Shown here: piece by piece, positions 1-11,199 of the stretch
Numbering within the stretch: the first letter of the stretch is position 1
Layout: each line of letters opens with the position of its first letter
Origin: Epiperipatus broadwayi
Taxonomy: Eukaryota > Onychophora > Udeonychophora > Euonychophora > Peripatidae
Assembly: GCA_028023455.1 (NCBI GenBank)
Contig: JAQFVV010000288.1
Span: forward strand, 963,341-1,027,340
Length of the DNA stretch: 64,000 nt
Direction of reading: 5' to 3'
Notes under the pieces: model-generated
Seen by the model: the letters and a program-made list of their open reading frames with translations, nothing else
Told to the model about the DNA's origin: nothing
Database searches by the model: none
Position numbers and translations under genes: made by a program

Positions 1-60
1 GTGAGAGGTTTGCAATCTCTCAATTTAATATCCTACAATAAAACGGTGTTCTACTCACTT
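1..60. repeat. Right end of a foldback/MITE-like element (cut by window start)
   Basis: The first ~30 bases (GAGAGGTTTGCAATCTCTC followed by AATTTAAT) match the outer right arm of the foldback element at 46.6-47.0 kb. A second match (TTCTACTCACTT against TTCTGCTCACTT) continues the similarity to about base 60. The rest of this copy lies before the window. Confidence 0.6.
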
Positions 61-373
61 TGCATTTTTTTATAATATAAAGTTTATTAATTTAATTTAC
101 TTGAAGTTTTTATAAAAATGTTTTTTTTAAATGATCTTTACATTTAGAACTCCAATTAGAACGATCTTCATAGAATTCGAAAATATATTCAAATTAAGTA
201 ATTTAGAAATTACCTTTTTTTAAGAAATATTAGAAATTTCTTTAATAAGTATTAAATCATTCAAAAATATAGATTTTATCCTATACACTGTTCTTTTAAA
301 TCGAGCACAGTATAAGTCTTTGTGAGAATATAGCTGAAAAAAGAATCTTTAGTCTTCTCTAAAAAAAATTATT

Positions 374-1222
374 TGAAAGGTGTTTTTTGGTAGGATGCCA
401 TCTAGAGTCATAAATACAAGCGTATGCAAGTTTTTTAAATTTGCGTTTTTGTTTTTCATAAATGTACCTTTGAGGTCTTTCTTGCAATGATATATATTGC
501 AGAGGCTTCTACTATGTGGTGATGCTGAACTGATATCAGACCCATATAGCTATCTGGCTTGCTGTGCTGAGTTTGAAGACATTACATGTATGAAAGATTT
601 GCGCTTGCAAGCTGAATAGAAACTGTTTCTTAAACACTCAGAGTTTGCATTTAGATCTAGTTTCTTAATCCTGTCTTTCACTGATGATAGCTAATAGCTT
701 GAAATCATGATCTGAAGGTGGAAAATTAAGTTAGAGATAGTGAATGCTTTCTCTGACGTTTATGTAAACAAAACAATGCTTGAAAGGTGTTTTTTGGTAG
801 GATGCCATCTAGAGTCATAAATACAAGCGTATGCAAGTTTTTTAAATTTGTGTTTTTGTTTTTCATAAATGTACCTTTGAGGTCTTTCTTGCAATGATAT
901 ATATTGCAGAGGCTTCTACTATGTGGTGATGCTGAACTGATATCAGACCCATATAGCTATCTGGCTTGCTGTGCTGAGTTTGAAGACATTACGTGTCTGA
1001 AAGATTCGCGCTTGCAAGCTGAATAGAAACTGTTTCTTAAACGCTCAGAGTTTGCATTTAGATCTAGTTTCTTAATCCTGTCCTTTACTGATGATAGCAA
1101 ATAGCTTGAAATCATGATCTAAAGGTGGAAAATTAAGTTAGAGATAGTGAATGCTTTCTCTGATGTTTATGTAAACAAAACAACGCTTGAAAGGTTTTTT
1201 TTGGTAGGATGCCATCTAGAGT
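374..1222. repeat. 407-bp tandem repeat, two full units and a partial third
   Basis: TGAAAGGTGTTTTTTGGTAG begins at 374 and recurs at 781; a slightly changed form starts at 1188. Both spacings are exactly 407 bp. Units 1 and 2 differ at only a few scattered bases. The third unit stops after about 35 bases, where a (TA)n run starts at 1224. The unit is less AT-rich than its surroundings but has no long ORF on either strand. It may be a satellite unit, a tandemly duplicated non-coding exon or part of an unrecognised mobile element. Confidence 0.9.
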
Positions 1223-1449
1223 CATATATATATATATATATGTATGTGCGTAAATAAAAGTTTGTATGTTAATTACTGGCAGTGGCTTATTTATTTTTTT
1301 AAATATATTTGGATAGAGTATTACATTATTAAATCTCTGCTATTCCACTGAGCTAGTGACATGGGCTAACGACCGGAATCAAAATATATTATAAAAAAAA
1401 ATTTTTTTTTTTGTTTTTGACTTACGTATCTGCCTACTTTATAAATTTT

Positions 1450-1475
1450 CTAGGTTCAAATGCCTAGTGGCGCCC
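1450..1475 (+). other. Hairpin plus primer-binding-like box (LTR-end or tRNA-SINE signature)
   Basis: A 5-bp stem (CTAGG/CCTAG around TTCAAATG) is followed at once by TGGCGCCC. The same layout occurs at 28680-28706 (+) and 39950-39974 (-). It can be read as the end of an LTR plus a tRNA primer-binding site. It can also be read as the T-arm and acceptor of a tRNA-derived SINE, because GGTTCAAAT resembles a Pol III B box. Confidence 0.35.
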
Positions 1476-1544
1476 TATAGTGTAGTTTATGATAAGTCAA
1501 AACTCCTCCGGATTGTTACAATATATATATATATATATTAAGAG

Positions 1545-2680
1545 TATTGTATTAAAACTATTATATAATAATTAGATTATACAAATAATAATTAATTATT
1601 TGTATATAATGTTTTCATCCTTAAAATGATTATATATAATTTATGTTTATTAATATAAAAAATATATATATTTCATACCAATGTTAGTCATTTATCCACT
1701 TATCATACATAATGGTTATTATACTATTTGGATTAGTACAAACAAAGTAGTGTCATGTCATAAAAAATAATAATATGTGAATTGAAAAATAATTTAATTT
1801 CTTACCTCTAAGTTCACTCTATCCCTTTTATATTTATATACCTTTCCCATGTTAATATTTCTTATCGTATACGTAAATTTTTATTAAATATATAAAACAA
1901 ATATATTTTAAATTATTAATATTTTCTTCTTATTTATTTCTTTAATGAAATGAATTCAATAATAAAAGAAATGAGATTAATATTCCCCAATTACAATTTT
2001 TAAAAAATTAAATGGTATTTATAAAAGTTAATGCAATAGTCCTAGATGTTCCTGGAATTTGCGGATGAAAATCCTTTGAAGATATAATTCTTAATTCCTT
2101 AGTTGTTATGCACTGAAGAAGATAATATGAGATCTCAAGTTGATATTTAGCTTCCTCCTTGTATATAGATATCATCTTTGTTTATACAGAGTTTTTTATT
2201 AACAATTATAATTCCATTTTGAAGATATAGCATATATAATTTTAAAAGTATTTGGCAAAAGTTGTTATTCACATATATATTGTGCCAATATTGATATGGC
2301 ACATATAATTTTATCTAAAATTATATTATTAAATAATCTTTCATAAAAGAAAAGCATAAAAATTAAATGTTGAAGAGTTTATCAAATAGTTTTCTATCAC
2401 TAGTTTTTGAAATAGAGCTGCAATTAATTAATCAGAAGGGGAGAGGGGTGTTTCATTAGAAAAAGTAAACTAAAGTTTTATAAAAGGAAGTAGTTTGTTA
2501 TTATTAGTTGAAATATAATTTAAACAGGTTAAAATGTGCAAATCTCTTTTCATTCGATTTGGGGAAAAAGTAATCTTAAAACTAGTTATATATGTGCATA
2601 TATATGTGTGAATAAAATAAATATATGCGTAATAAATGTTATTATAAATGGATGAAGATTATATTTGGAAAACACGGCAA
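1545..2680. other. AT-rich intergenic DNA, nothing assigned
   Basis: No ORF, RNA gene or clear repeat was recognised. A TACAATA/TATTGTA stem around a (TA)n run lies just before it at 1517-1551. Confidence 0.5.
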
Positions 2681-2825
2681 TGGCTATTAATTAAAATATA
2701 ATTCCAAAACACTTTTTTTTGCATGGCTATTATTGGTTAAACAATTTACCAAAACATGTTTATCAATCACTGGAATTTGAAAACATAGATTGCTGACGGA
2801 CATGAAAATGACAACACGTCGCAGG

Positions 2826-3740
2826 TATAAATAGACTTTTTATCGGACAGTTGAGTTGAGTTCAGATATAGATTGAGTTAAGTACACAAATTAATTGAGT
2901 CAGCTAACAAACAAAATGCAGTGTCGAGAAGATCTTGGGAACGCACGTTTATCTCCAGCCTGAAGCCTGATGAAAACAGCAAGATCTGCCCATGAAATAA
3001 TGTCACGTAACAACTTAGACATCTCCGTCAATATCTAATTGTCTCCAACAATAATAATCAGGAAGAATAAGGAAACTCATCAAGGAAAAGTCCCAGCCAG
3101 CTGGAAGCATTCATAATGGAAATATTCTCACCGAAAGCAGCCACCAAAGGAAACAAAATTCTACATCTACATTTAAAAGCCTAGGTAAAAAAATATTTCA
3201 TATTCTTATTTCTATAATAGCCATTGCATTAATTCGTGTGAATCCTCCAAAAGTCTAATTATACGAACTCTATATCATACATAAATGAACTATTGATGTG
3301 TGTGATTAAATTTCAAATGCTATGTAATCATTTATTATCATTATTATGTGTGTACATGAGTTAATATGTGCATGATTATTATATCAATATTTATTAGTTA
3401 AATTAGAGTGTTCTGTTATTAAATCTATAGGAATATTTAAACTAGTTTAGAAATGTTAATTCAAAAATATGCGTGTGTTTATTAGAATTATAAAATGTTT
3501 AAATTTAGTAAATAAATGTTAGTTAATAAATTGTCTTTAAAATTAAATTTTATTGTCGGTCAATTCTTTTTACCAGTCTCTTTTTATAAATTCCTTTTAC
3601 AATTCTTTTATTAACTCTTTCACCAGTAATTATGTATAATCTGTTAGTAATTACAAATAGCTGAGCTAGTCGTGGATAATTAGGCGTTGAGTTAGTGGCC
3701 ATTGTCCAAAGTATGTTGGGTATTCTTTTCAGGATATACA
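2826..3740 (+). promoter_or_regulatory. TATA box and leader ending at a PBS-like site; probable LTR
   Basis: TATAAATAG stands at 2826-2834. About 900 bp of less AT-rich, ORF-poor sequence follows and ends in ATACA at 3740, two bases before TGGCGCCC (3743-3750). That octamer is the usual start of a retroelement primer-binding site complementary to a tRNA 3' end. An ORF family that recurs inside another LTR-like pair starts 550 bp downstream (4291). The 5' border of the LTR and a matching 3' LTR were not found. An alternative reading is an ordinary promoter with a non-coding first exon ending at 3184, where CCTAG is followed by GTAAAA. Confidence 0.45.
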
Positions 3741-3742
3741 AC

Positions 3743-3760
3743 TGGCGCCCATGTTTATAC
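3743..3760 (+). other. Putative tRNA primer-binding site
   Basis: TGGCGCCC is the complement of a tRNA 3' end reading GGGCGCCA and starts two bases after a possible LTR end. Match beyond the first eight bases was not assessed against any tRNA. Confidence 0.4.
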
Positions 3761-4290
3761 ACAAACAAAAAAGTGCTTTGAACGTGGTGTTGAATTCAAC
3801 AGCCGAGAAGAAGTTATGTCCTGGAAATGTAACACTAGTTATATATATTTTATAGCTATCGTTTGGGCATACATATTCTCTGAATATGTTCTTCTCTGCC
3901 TAAGAGGCCGGTGTTTGAGTTCACACATATGCGAACCTGGTTCAAATGGCTATACCCAATGTGGGCCGAACTGGTCATAAATGACAGTTAGTTAAATACT
4001 GTGTTTCTTGTTTGAAAACTTTTTATATACAAAAGTTAAATTACGTATGTGAAAGTGTTTTAATTTTTTTTAAAAAAAGAATTGACTGAAAACTTTTTTT
4101 TTTAAATGAAAAGAGATTTTGTCATTATGCTATCAAATCAGAGTCAATTAGATGTTATGGATGGAGTTAAAGCATTAGATCGGGTAGAGAAAAGGGCAAA
4201 AAGGGTGGAATTAGCGTGTATTTCCATTTTAGTAGGAAATAAATAAATAAGTCATATATTAAATTTAGTGAAATAAAATATTGTTTAAAA

Positions 4291-4908
4291 ATGGAAAAAG
4301 AGAAAGAATTGTCTGAGATGCAGATGATGAAGAAGATAATGAAAATGATGATAGAGATGAAGGAAGAACTTAGCGAAATCAAGCGAAACCAGCAAGAAAT
4401 CATTAAAGATTTAAGAGAAATGAGACACAAGAGAACAGGAAAGATAGAGAAGAACCAAGAAGTTATAGAGTTAGATTTAATTAAGGAAAGTCAGGAAGTT
4501 GATGGGATAAAAGATGTAAAAATTGAATTAGAATCAGATAGCATTGTGATAAATAAAGTAGACACAAATACAAATGTAGATCAAGAAATAGAAGAAAAAC
4601 ATAAGTTCAAGGTAGTAGTTAGTGTAGAAAATTTTTTACAAAAATTTAAAAAGGTTAAAGTAAACATTCGCATTCGCTGTAGACGTAGATTTAAAACAAA
4701 GAGGAAGCGTAGAAAAAAATATTCCCGGATTGAAGTAATTCAGAGTTTGTCTAGGTATAAAGGTTTTCTGAGTTACGAAGTCGAAAACAGAACGGAAAGA
4801 GAAAGAGATAAAGCAATAAGTTATAAAAGTGGGACCGATAAGAGAGGAAAGTTAGTTTATATTATAGAATTTGTAGAAAGAAAAAAGGAACCGCCTGACA
4901 TAGTTTAA
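4291..4908 (+). CDS. Repeat-encoded basic coiled-coil protein (gag-like candidate)
   Basis: This 205-residue open frame starts at an ATG after an A-rich leader. Residues 1-50 are Met/Lys/Glu-rich and fit a coiled coil. Residues 50-105 are acidic. A strongly basic block (about 125-143, RRRFKTKRKRRKK) follows, and the C-terminus ends near RKKEPPD. There is no signal peptide, membrane segment, CCHC knuckle or protease motif. It is repeat-borne rather than a host gene: a decayed relative lies on the minus strand at 11.2-12.06 kb. The two share an N-terminal VEKEKE/MEKEKE with a Met run, a GK(I/V)EK segment, a KFKVVVSVENFLQKF-like segment against KLKTEDIVKKFLQET, and the final KEPP. Position downstream of a TATA box and PBS-like site suggests a nucleic-acid-binding gag/ORF1-type role. 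This is inference, as I recognise no named family. Confidence 0.6.
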   Translation: MEKEKELSEMQMMKKIMKMMIEMKEELSEIKRNQQEIIKDLREMRHKRTGKIEKNQEVIELDLIKESQEVDGIKDVKIELESDSIVINKVDTNTNVDQEIEEKHKFKVVVSVENFLQKFKKVKVNIRIRCRRRFKTKRKRRKKYSRIEVIQSLSRYKGFLSYEVENRTERERDKAISYKSGTDKRGKLVYIIEFVERKKEPPDIV

Positions 4909-4924
4909 AAGTTAGTAATCGGGC

Positions 4925-5790
4925 GGAATAGTAAAGGAAATTGATTTTTCTAATGTAAATAAATCTGGGAAGTAACTGAAATAAGTTAAATGTTTGGGAA
5001 AGTAATAATAATAACGTAGGCTTCGCAAAATAAAAGATTTTTTCCCTCTCTATGCACATATTAATTAAGAAAGAAAATGCTCGTAAATAAACAGTTCAAA
5101 TAAAAAATAAAAAAAATCAATCAATAAAATCAAGTTAAATAAATGGGTCAAATTAATGATGTAAAATTAAAGTTGTAGATTTAAATAAATGAAAAGATAA
5201 CGGAATTTATAGAATAAAATCAAGTTAGTCAAATAGATATTTGCATAATAATGAATCGTAATAAAGTAAAATATTTTTTTCTGAGTACACGCATGTTAAT
5301 ACATAAGTTAAAGTAATGGGTTAAAAGTAATATCGTAATATAAATAAATATGTAAATTGATGTCTGTGGTAGTTTAGAATGATATTGTGAGATTAGATAA
5401 ATAAATATGTTAAAGTAATGTTCATGTGTATTTAAAAATAATATTGAAATGTTAAAATAATATAAGTGAAAGTCAATCTAAGTTGTATTAAGAATGTATA
5501 AGGATTCGAAATTAAAAGGATGAGGGTAGTATAGAAATGATTTTTTTATACGAAGCATGTCATATTATATTGTGACATTACAAATCTATATTAAATCATT
5601 ATGTTAATTTCATTCCCTTTAATTCAATAAACTGCATGAGAACTTAGAGGTCATCACCATGTCAATTGTCTTTTCTCAACAATGGTTTTTCATTTTAAAG
5701 AATGACAAATACTAATTTACTATATTACATATTTATTTTCATAAATATAATAGGAATAAAAATATAATGTGTACATATTGATTATATGTA
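4925..5790. other. A-rich intergenic DNA
   Basis: The plus strand is purine-rich and full of short AAATAA runs. No ORF or RNA gene was recognised. If the element at 2.8-4.9 kb has a 3' LTR here, I could not identify it. Confidence 0.4.
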
Positions 5791-5874
5791 TGTGTGAGTA
5801 ATATATACTCCTACAATATATATAACTCATTATTATTAATACCATTATTATTAATAGTAAAAATAATAATTTGT

Positions 5875-5904
5875 CATTATAATTTTTACTGTTCTAGATT
5901 TGTT
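5875..5904 (+). promoter_or_regulatory. Probable 3' splice site upstream of GPCR 1
   Basis: A T-rich tract ends in TTCTAG at 5897, followed by ATTTGTT and the start codon. The same seven bases separate TAG from ATG in GPCR 2. Confidence 0.5.
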
Positions 5905-6858
5905 ATGGTGGAAAATCTTACTACATTATTAACTTTAAACAAATCAACTTATTTTAAAAAAAAACTTTATTTATTTGATTATTTTGACCTTATTGTTTCT
6001 TTTATAACATTGTGTTTAATAGTTATTGGCAATTCAAGTATTTTGATCTCCTTAATGGTTTTTTCCAAGTTAAGAACTATACCACACATTTTTATAGGTA
6101 ACTTAGCATTAACAGACATCGTGGCAGGTGTAGCTGGATCATCCTGTTTTATTTACCATGTAACATTAAATACTCATGATATGGATCTAGGATGTGACAT
6201 CGTTTTCTGGATATGGATGACAGGTGGTATGGTGTTGTTTTTTACATTCTGTCAGATAGCTATAAATCGATACGTCATTCTTTGTTATTCCTCTGAAATT
6301 TATAAGCGCTTTTATAGTAAAAAAAAGGTATCTGTCATAATTTTAACGCTGTGGACTGTGTCCATAACTGTTACGAGTTCTATGTTATTTTCTAGATTTT
6401 TTCACTTCGAATTCAATTTTCTATTGAGGGAATGTTTTATAGTGTTTGATAAAAAAGGCACAGTGTTTTTTATTTCAGTTGTAGTTTGGATGTACATTAT
6501 TAATGTTCCCATTATGGGTTTTAGTTATTTTAAAATTTATAAAGTAATAAAAAACTCTCAGTTTAGCTTGAAAAACATGAATACTTCTACAACAGTTAAT
6601 AAAAGATTTACAGACAATATTCGACTAACAAAAATTATGTTTTTTATTTTTATGTGTTTTGTATTCTGTTATGTACCAACTTTGTTTGTAGTAATTTTTC
6701 ACCACATATACCATTTACCTCTTACAATTGCCAGAACATTAATGCTGATTTCAAATTGCCATTCAGTTATTAATCCACTCATTTGTTTTTTCACCAATAA
6801 AATGTTTCGCGTTGCCTTGTATGACATTGTTATTTGTCATTACACAAATCTAAATTAA
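5905..6858 (+). CDS. Rhodopsin-class (class A) GPCR, paralogue 1
   Basis: This is a seven-transmembrane G-protein-coupled receptor of the plasma membrane, with the coding region in one exon (about 317 residues from this ATG). Class A landmarks appear in order: GNSSILISL in TM1, NLALTDI in TM2, an extracellular-loop Cys before TM3, NRY in place of DRY at the TM3 end, W in TM4, RECF in ECL2, FxxCYVP in TM6, and NPLIC in place of NPxxY in TM7, then TNKMFR. The AINRY-plus-ILC context and short third loop resemble the melatonin-receptor and moody/Tre1/GPR84-like groups, but the ligand cannot be assigned. An in-frame ATG at 5794 exists, but I prefer 5905. It follows an acceptor-like pyrimidine tract and TAG (5895-5897), and the paralogue at 52361 has the same TAG-ATTTGTT-ATG junction. 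A 5'UTR intron is therefore likely. No internal stops were seen. Confidence 0.88.
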   Translation: MVENLTTLLTLNKSTYFKKKLYLFDYFDLIVSFITLCLIVIGNSSILISLMVFSKLRTIPHIFIGNLALTDIVAGVAGSSCFIYHVTLNTHDMDLGCDIVFWIWMTGGMVLFFTFCQIAINRYVILCYSSEIYKRFYSKKKVSVIILTLWTVSITVTSSMLFSRFFHFEFNFLLRECFIVFDKKGTVFFISVVVWMYIINVPIMGFSYFKIYKVIKNSQFSLKNMNTSTTVNKRFTDNIRLTKIMFFIFMCFVFCYVPTLFVVIFHHIYHLPLTIARTLMLISNCHSVINPLICFFTNKMFRVALYDIVICHYTNLN

Positions 6859-6859
6859 A

Positions 6860-9100
6860 TAAAAAAGTCAGATTTAGTGTTTGCTTGTTTGTTCCTACTA
6901 GCAGTATTGCTATAAATCACTGACAACTTAATTTTTCAAACATAGTATATGCAGTAAAATAGCTATAAAAATTGATCCCTAAGAAAAAAGAATCACATTT
7001 TTTTTGCCTCGTATGCATGAAAAATGCTGAAGTTTTTTATTCTGAATAATATAATGTTAAATTATTTGGCATACAAAATAAATTAATAACGTCACTCATT
7101 TACAAAATCTTTCTCATTTTGCAATATTGTTATAATGTAATATAAAGTATAAACTATTTAAGTCAATTTAAATTAACCTTTCATATTCACGCACACATAC
7201 AAAAATAGTAATATTTTAGTCTATAAATAAAAAAATGAATTCAAATCTTTTATGACTTGGGTCATTTAAATGTCTAGTTGTACTGCCTTTAATAATGGTT
7301 ACACCAATGAGTTTATGTCCAACATTACCAATTCCTATTCTAATATAAAACAAACATTCAATTTTTAGTAAAAATGTGTTTAGACAACTGCAAGCTGTCA
7401 ATCATGTTGTTTATTTTGGTGAATAAAAGATATTTTGTATATTAACAAAAAATAGTAGATCATTCGCAGCTAATTTATTGTGATATATTTTATTTTCCAA
7501 GTACTTGTAAAGTTGTTTTTTCACATGAGCTTAATTTATATTTTTGTAAACCACTAATACTATTTACATTCAATATGAAAATCACTTTTTTATTATTGAT
7601 AATTTAAAAAGTATATATATATATTCAGATTAATGATCAAAGTATTTTTAAAAAAAATAAAGAAGTTTATTGCTCGTTTGATTTTTCTTTTGCTTGATAA
7701 GTGGATAATGGGAGATCTTGGAAATATAAGTTTAAATTGATCACCATGGCAACATAAAGCTTTTAAATAGCATTGTTTACTGTGAATTCTAGCTTTAAAA
7801 CACTAAATTCGTTATAATCACACACAAGAAAAACATATAGGCAAATAAATAAATTTTAGAAACAATTTAGTGTGATATAAATATTTACTTAAATGAAATC
7901 AATATTATTTTACATATTTTATTTGTGTTAATGCAGTCACCATAGTAACATTATTACATATAATTGAATGTTTTTATGTTATATATATCTGTTTATAAAT
8001 GAATTAAAAATTATTATTGTTATTAAAAAAAATATCTATGTAAATTATTTATATTTATAAAGTAAATAAAGGTTGTAATATCAATTTTGTATTTTGGTTT
8101 ACAAATAATAGAAAAAAAATCATATTGAATTTGGATTTCATTTCCATGTATCTTTTTCTCCAAACTTACATCGTGCTTGAATACCAGGCGGGAAACAAAT
8201 TGTTCTGTTTTCCTGTCTGCTTTGAGCTTTATTTGAGTAATCTCCAATAGTTGTTATGACACCAGAATGTCAGAAAGAGATCATATAAATAGCCAGAAAA
8301 GACTATAAGAGTACTCTATCATCTTTTTGTCATTACTAGGAATGGTCGTGTTTTCATATTCTTTTAAATAAGAAAAAAATTCTTCAATATTTTTTTTAAC
8401 TGTTAAACCATAAAACATGGAAGAATAAACTTAAATTATCTTCCCATTCATTCATTTGAATGGCAGTTTGTGAAAAGGTCCCAGAGAAGACGGCAACAGG
8501 ACAAAATTTGAGATGGGAAACTATAAAGAAAAAAAATGCTTTATAAAAAAAATCGGCTATTTTTATTTTAAAATAATGATATTTCTGATGTAAAGTTTGG
8601 ATTATAACTACCACTGAATTTGGATAAATATCGTGTCACAAGATAAGAAACATTCAGGGTCAACTGGATTAATTTATATCATAAAATGCTAATTAAATCA
8701 CACTCTCCTCTTTGGAAAGGAAAAGGACTGTTAGTGAAGCATTATAAAGTTTGACTTATTATTTCTGAGAAATAGACTTCTCTTTGCGTCATAGAAACTT
8801 GGAATAAGTAAATTGCAATGGACAAATAAATAGTGAAAATGGACAGACTCTTATATAGGGTATGATTTTTTTTAATATATAAAGATGTACGCATTTTTTT
8901 TCACATATATTTAAAAAAGGATGATTTGTATTTTATTTAAATTATCTTTAGGAGCAATAGAATTTATGAAATAAAAATGATCAGAGAAATTTCTTTATTA
9001 ATTATTTGAACTCTTGTCTAAGCATATATTAACACAATCCGATGTTTTTCTTTTTTTTAATATATGATTTGATGGTTGCATATATAAAATTTAGTTTAAA
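6860..9100. other. Intergenic DNA with two X-box-like motifs and a TATA box
   Basis: No coding sequence was recognised. TCACCATGGCAAC (7741-7753) and GTCACCATAGTAAC (7936-7949) resemble the RFX-factor X-box (consensus GTTRCCATGGYAAC, read on either strand). TATAAATAG stands at 8284-8292 on the plus strand. The small minus-strand frames at 8.0-8.6 kb look accidental. Confidence 0.35.
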
Positions 9101-9146
9101 ACATCGAACAGACAAGAGATTCAAATATATCATATTATTTCATATA

Positions 9147-10985
9147 AAATTAAGAAAAAAATCTTAAGCAAATGAAAATATTAGGTCTAACCTACATTTT
9201 TACAGCATATTTATCAGAGTGTATGAAAATTTTGAAAACATTAAACACTCTGGTAGTTAAGTTCATTTCCTCATCTAATTTAAAAAGAGGGATTTGTAAT
9301 ATCATCCTGCTAGCGATTTATAAAAGCTAACTCTAGTTTTTCTATTTGGAGATTTCATAGAGAAAATAAAGCAGTCTTGTAGGGAACACAACAAAACAGC
9401 ATGGGTGAGCTTTCCTTGGCTTGAAATACAGCATCGGAACCAAGAATGTCATGTATGCTGAACAGCTTATGATACACCATGTTCAAGATTATCAAGGTTG
9501 GCCCAACACAAGACAAAAAAAACATATCAAGAAATGATAATGATCTCACGTAATCTTACATAGAAGAAACAAAATCTGATATTGGAAAAACATAACAATA
9601 CACTTGATAAACTGTCAGCCAAAATATTTGCAGTCTGCAGGAAATGCAAATTAACTTTTGTAAATTAATTACTATATAACAAAGAGGGACATGTGAGTCA
9701 AAAGAAAATTGCTAATATCTGCCCAAGTATTTATCAGATTAGTAATACCAAAGGAGAAAAAACAAACACAAATCATATCAAATATAAACTCACAATACAC
9801 TCTCAGATAAATAATTTTAAAAGAAATATGAACTCTTAAAACTAAGATTACAACACACACTATAAATAAAGGACATAAATTCTTAAAATATTTAAATTAA
9901 ATAGGCAAACAGTACTATAAAGACAGGTTTTTTTAAGAGGAAGCTGAGACTCAAATGGAAATTTAAACCCTGGTTAGAATATGAATTCTTTAACCATTTC
10001 CTCCAGTGTGATGTGCACAGTTCTTTCTAATTTGAGTCTATCATGAAGTCTTTTGATTTCTATCTCTTTTTTGTAGGAGTATAGTTGCAAGTTCTTGATC
10101 AGTTCACGTTTACGCTTTTATGGCATGATCTCTGAAGAAGCAATCTGGGTTCTGTCTTTAGGCAGGTTTAGTAGAGCATGTTGTAGATAATATTCCACAT
10201 AGCTTGTAATTTTATTAATCTGATGAAATAGTCGCTATTTAGCAATTGGAAAGTCAGTAATTTGATTTCAGCAAAATCTCCTAACAACAGATATCAAAAA
10301 GTAATATTCTCAATGGCTGTATACAGATTTGGACAGCAATTTGGTGATTTATGGCAACATGGCAATCTTTAAAAATATTAGGAAGCACAGAAAAATATAA
10401 AATCCAAGAAGCAGAATAAAAATAAATAACCAAAGAATAATTAGTCTGAAATCCTGGGGTTATTTATATGAGCCTGTATCTTCCACATCATCTTTAATTA
10501 GCAATCTTTGCCCAGGGCAAATCTCTATCTTGACTTAATCTTTATTAAAAATTCTGATCAGAACTCTTATCTTATTCAGAATTAATTAAAAAAACACAAA
10601 TGCAAAATTAAGTCTCAGCTTTTAAAAATAAATTAAAATAGATTACAACTGAAAACAAAAGAAATAGAAATGCAATCAACTTTTTAAAATTCAAATGCTT
10701 TATCCAAAAAGAATTAGACCTTTTTTAATTAGAATATTTTTACAAAAGATTAAAAGTTTGCCTGCCTTTAATTACTTTGATAAAAAAACACAAGTGACAA
10801 ATAAAAAATATTTTAAAAATAAAATCTATTGAAAAGTAAAAAATGACAGAAATTTAAAATATAACTGTGTATGTGCGCTATGACATAGAAAACTTTTAAA
10901 TAGTTTTTTTTTAAAAACTTTATAAAAATAAGTTACTTTTTAATTTTGAGATGAAACCTTTGAAATAAATAAAGCATCCTGTTCA
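9147..10985 (-). repeat. LTR-like repeat A (3' LTR of the minus-strand element)
   Basis: This repeat aligns end to end with 12747-14572. The minus-strand TATA box (plus-strand TATTTATA, 10461-10468) is followed by CCCCAGGA. Scattered substitutions and small indels relative to the partner indicate an old insertion. The low-coordinate border is uncertain by perhaps 200 bp. Confidence 0.6.
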
Positions 10986-11199
10986 ACTGTCCCATTACAC
11001 CACCAAAAAAAAATCATTCTTGTGCTATTTTTTTAAACTTTAAACCATTTGAAAACCCCATACAGAAATTCGGCTCAACGTTTGCCCTGCACTCTGTCTA
11101 AAATCACATTTTATTTTCCTAGCACAACTTTCTCCATTCTCATAATCCGGTATAATAAACAAATCATCCTTTTTTAAAGGTCCATTTGATTATTATAAA

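Noticed and set aside
3702-3980. 92-residue plus-strand frame
   Set aside because: It spans the PBS-like site and leader, has no domain, and its complement has an equally long frame nearby; likely chance.
5794-5904. N-terminal extension of GPCR 1
   Set aside because: The 37 extra residues are not shared with the paralogue; an acceptor-like tract and TAG lie between, so this is probably intron.
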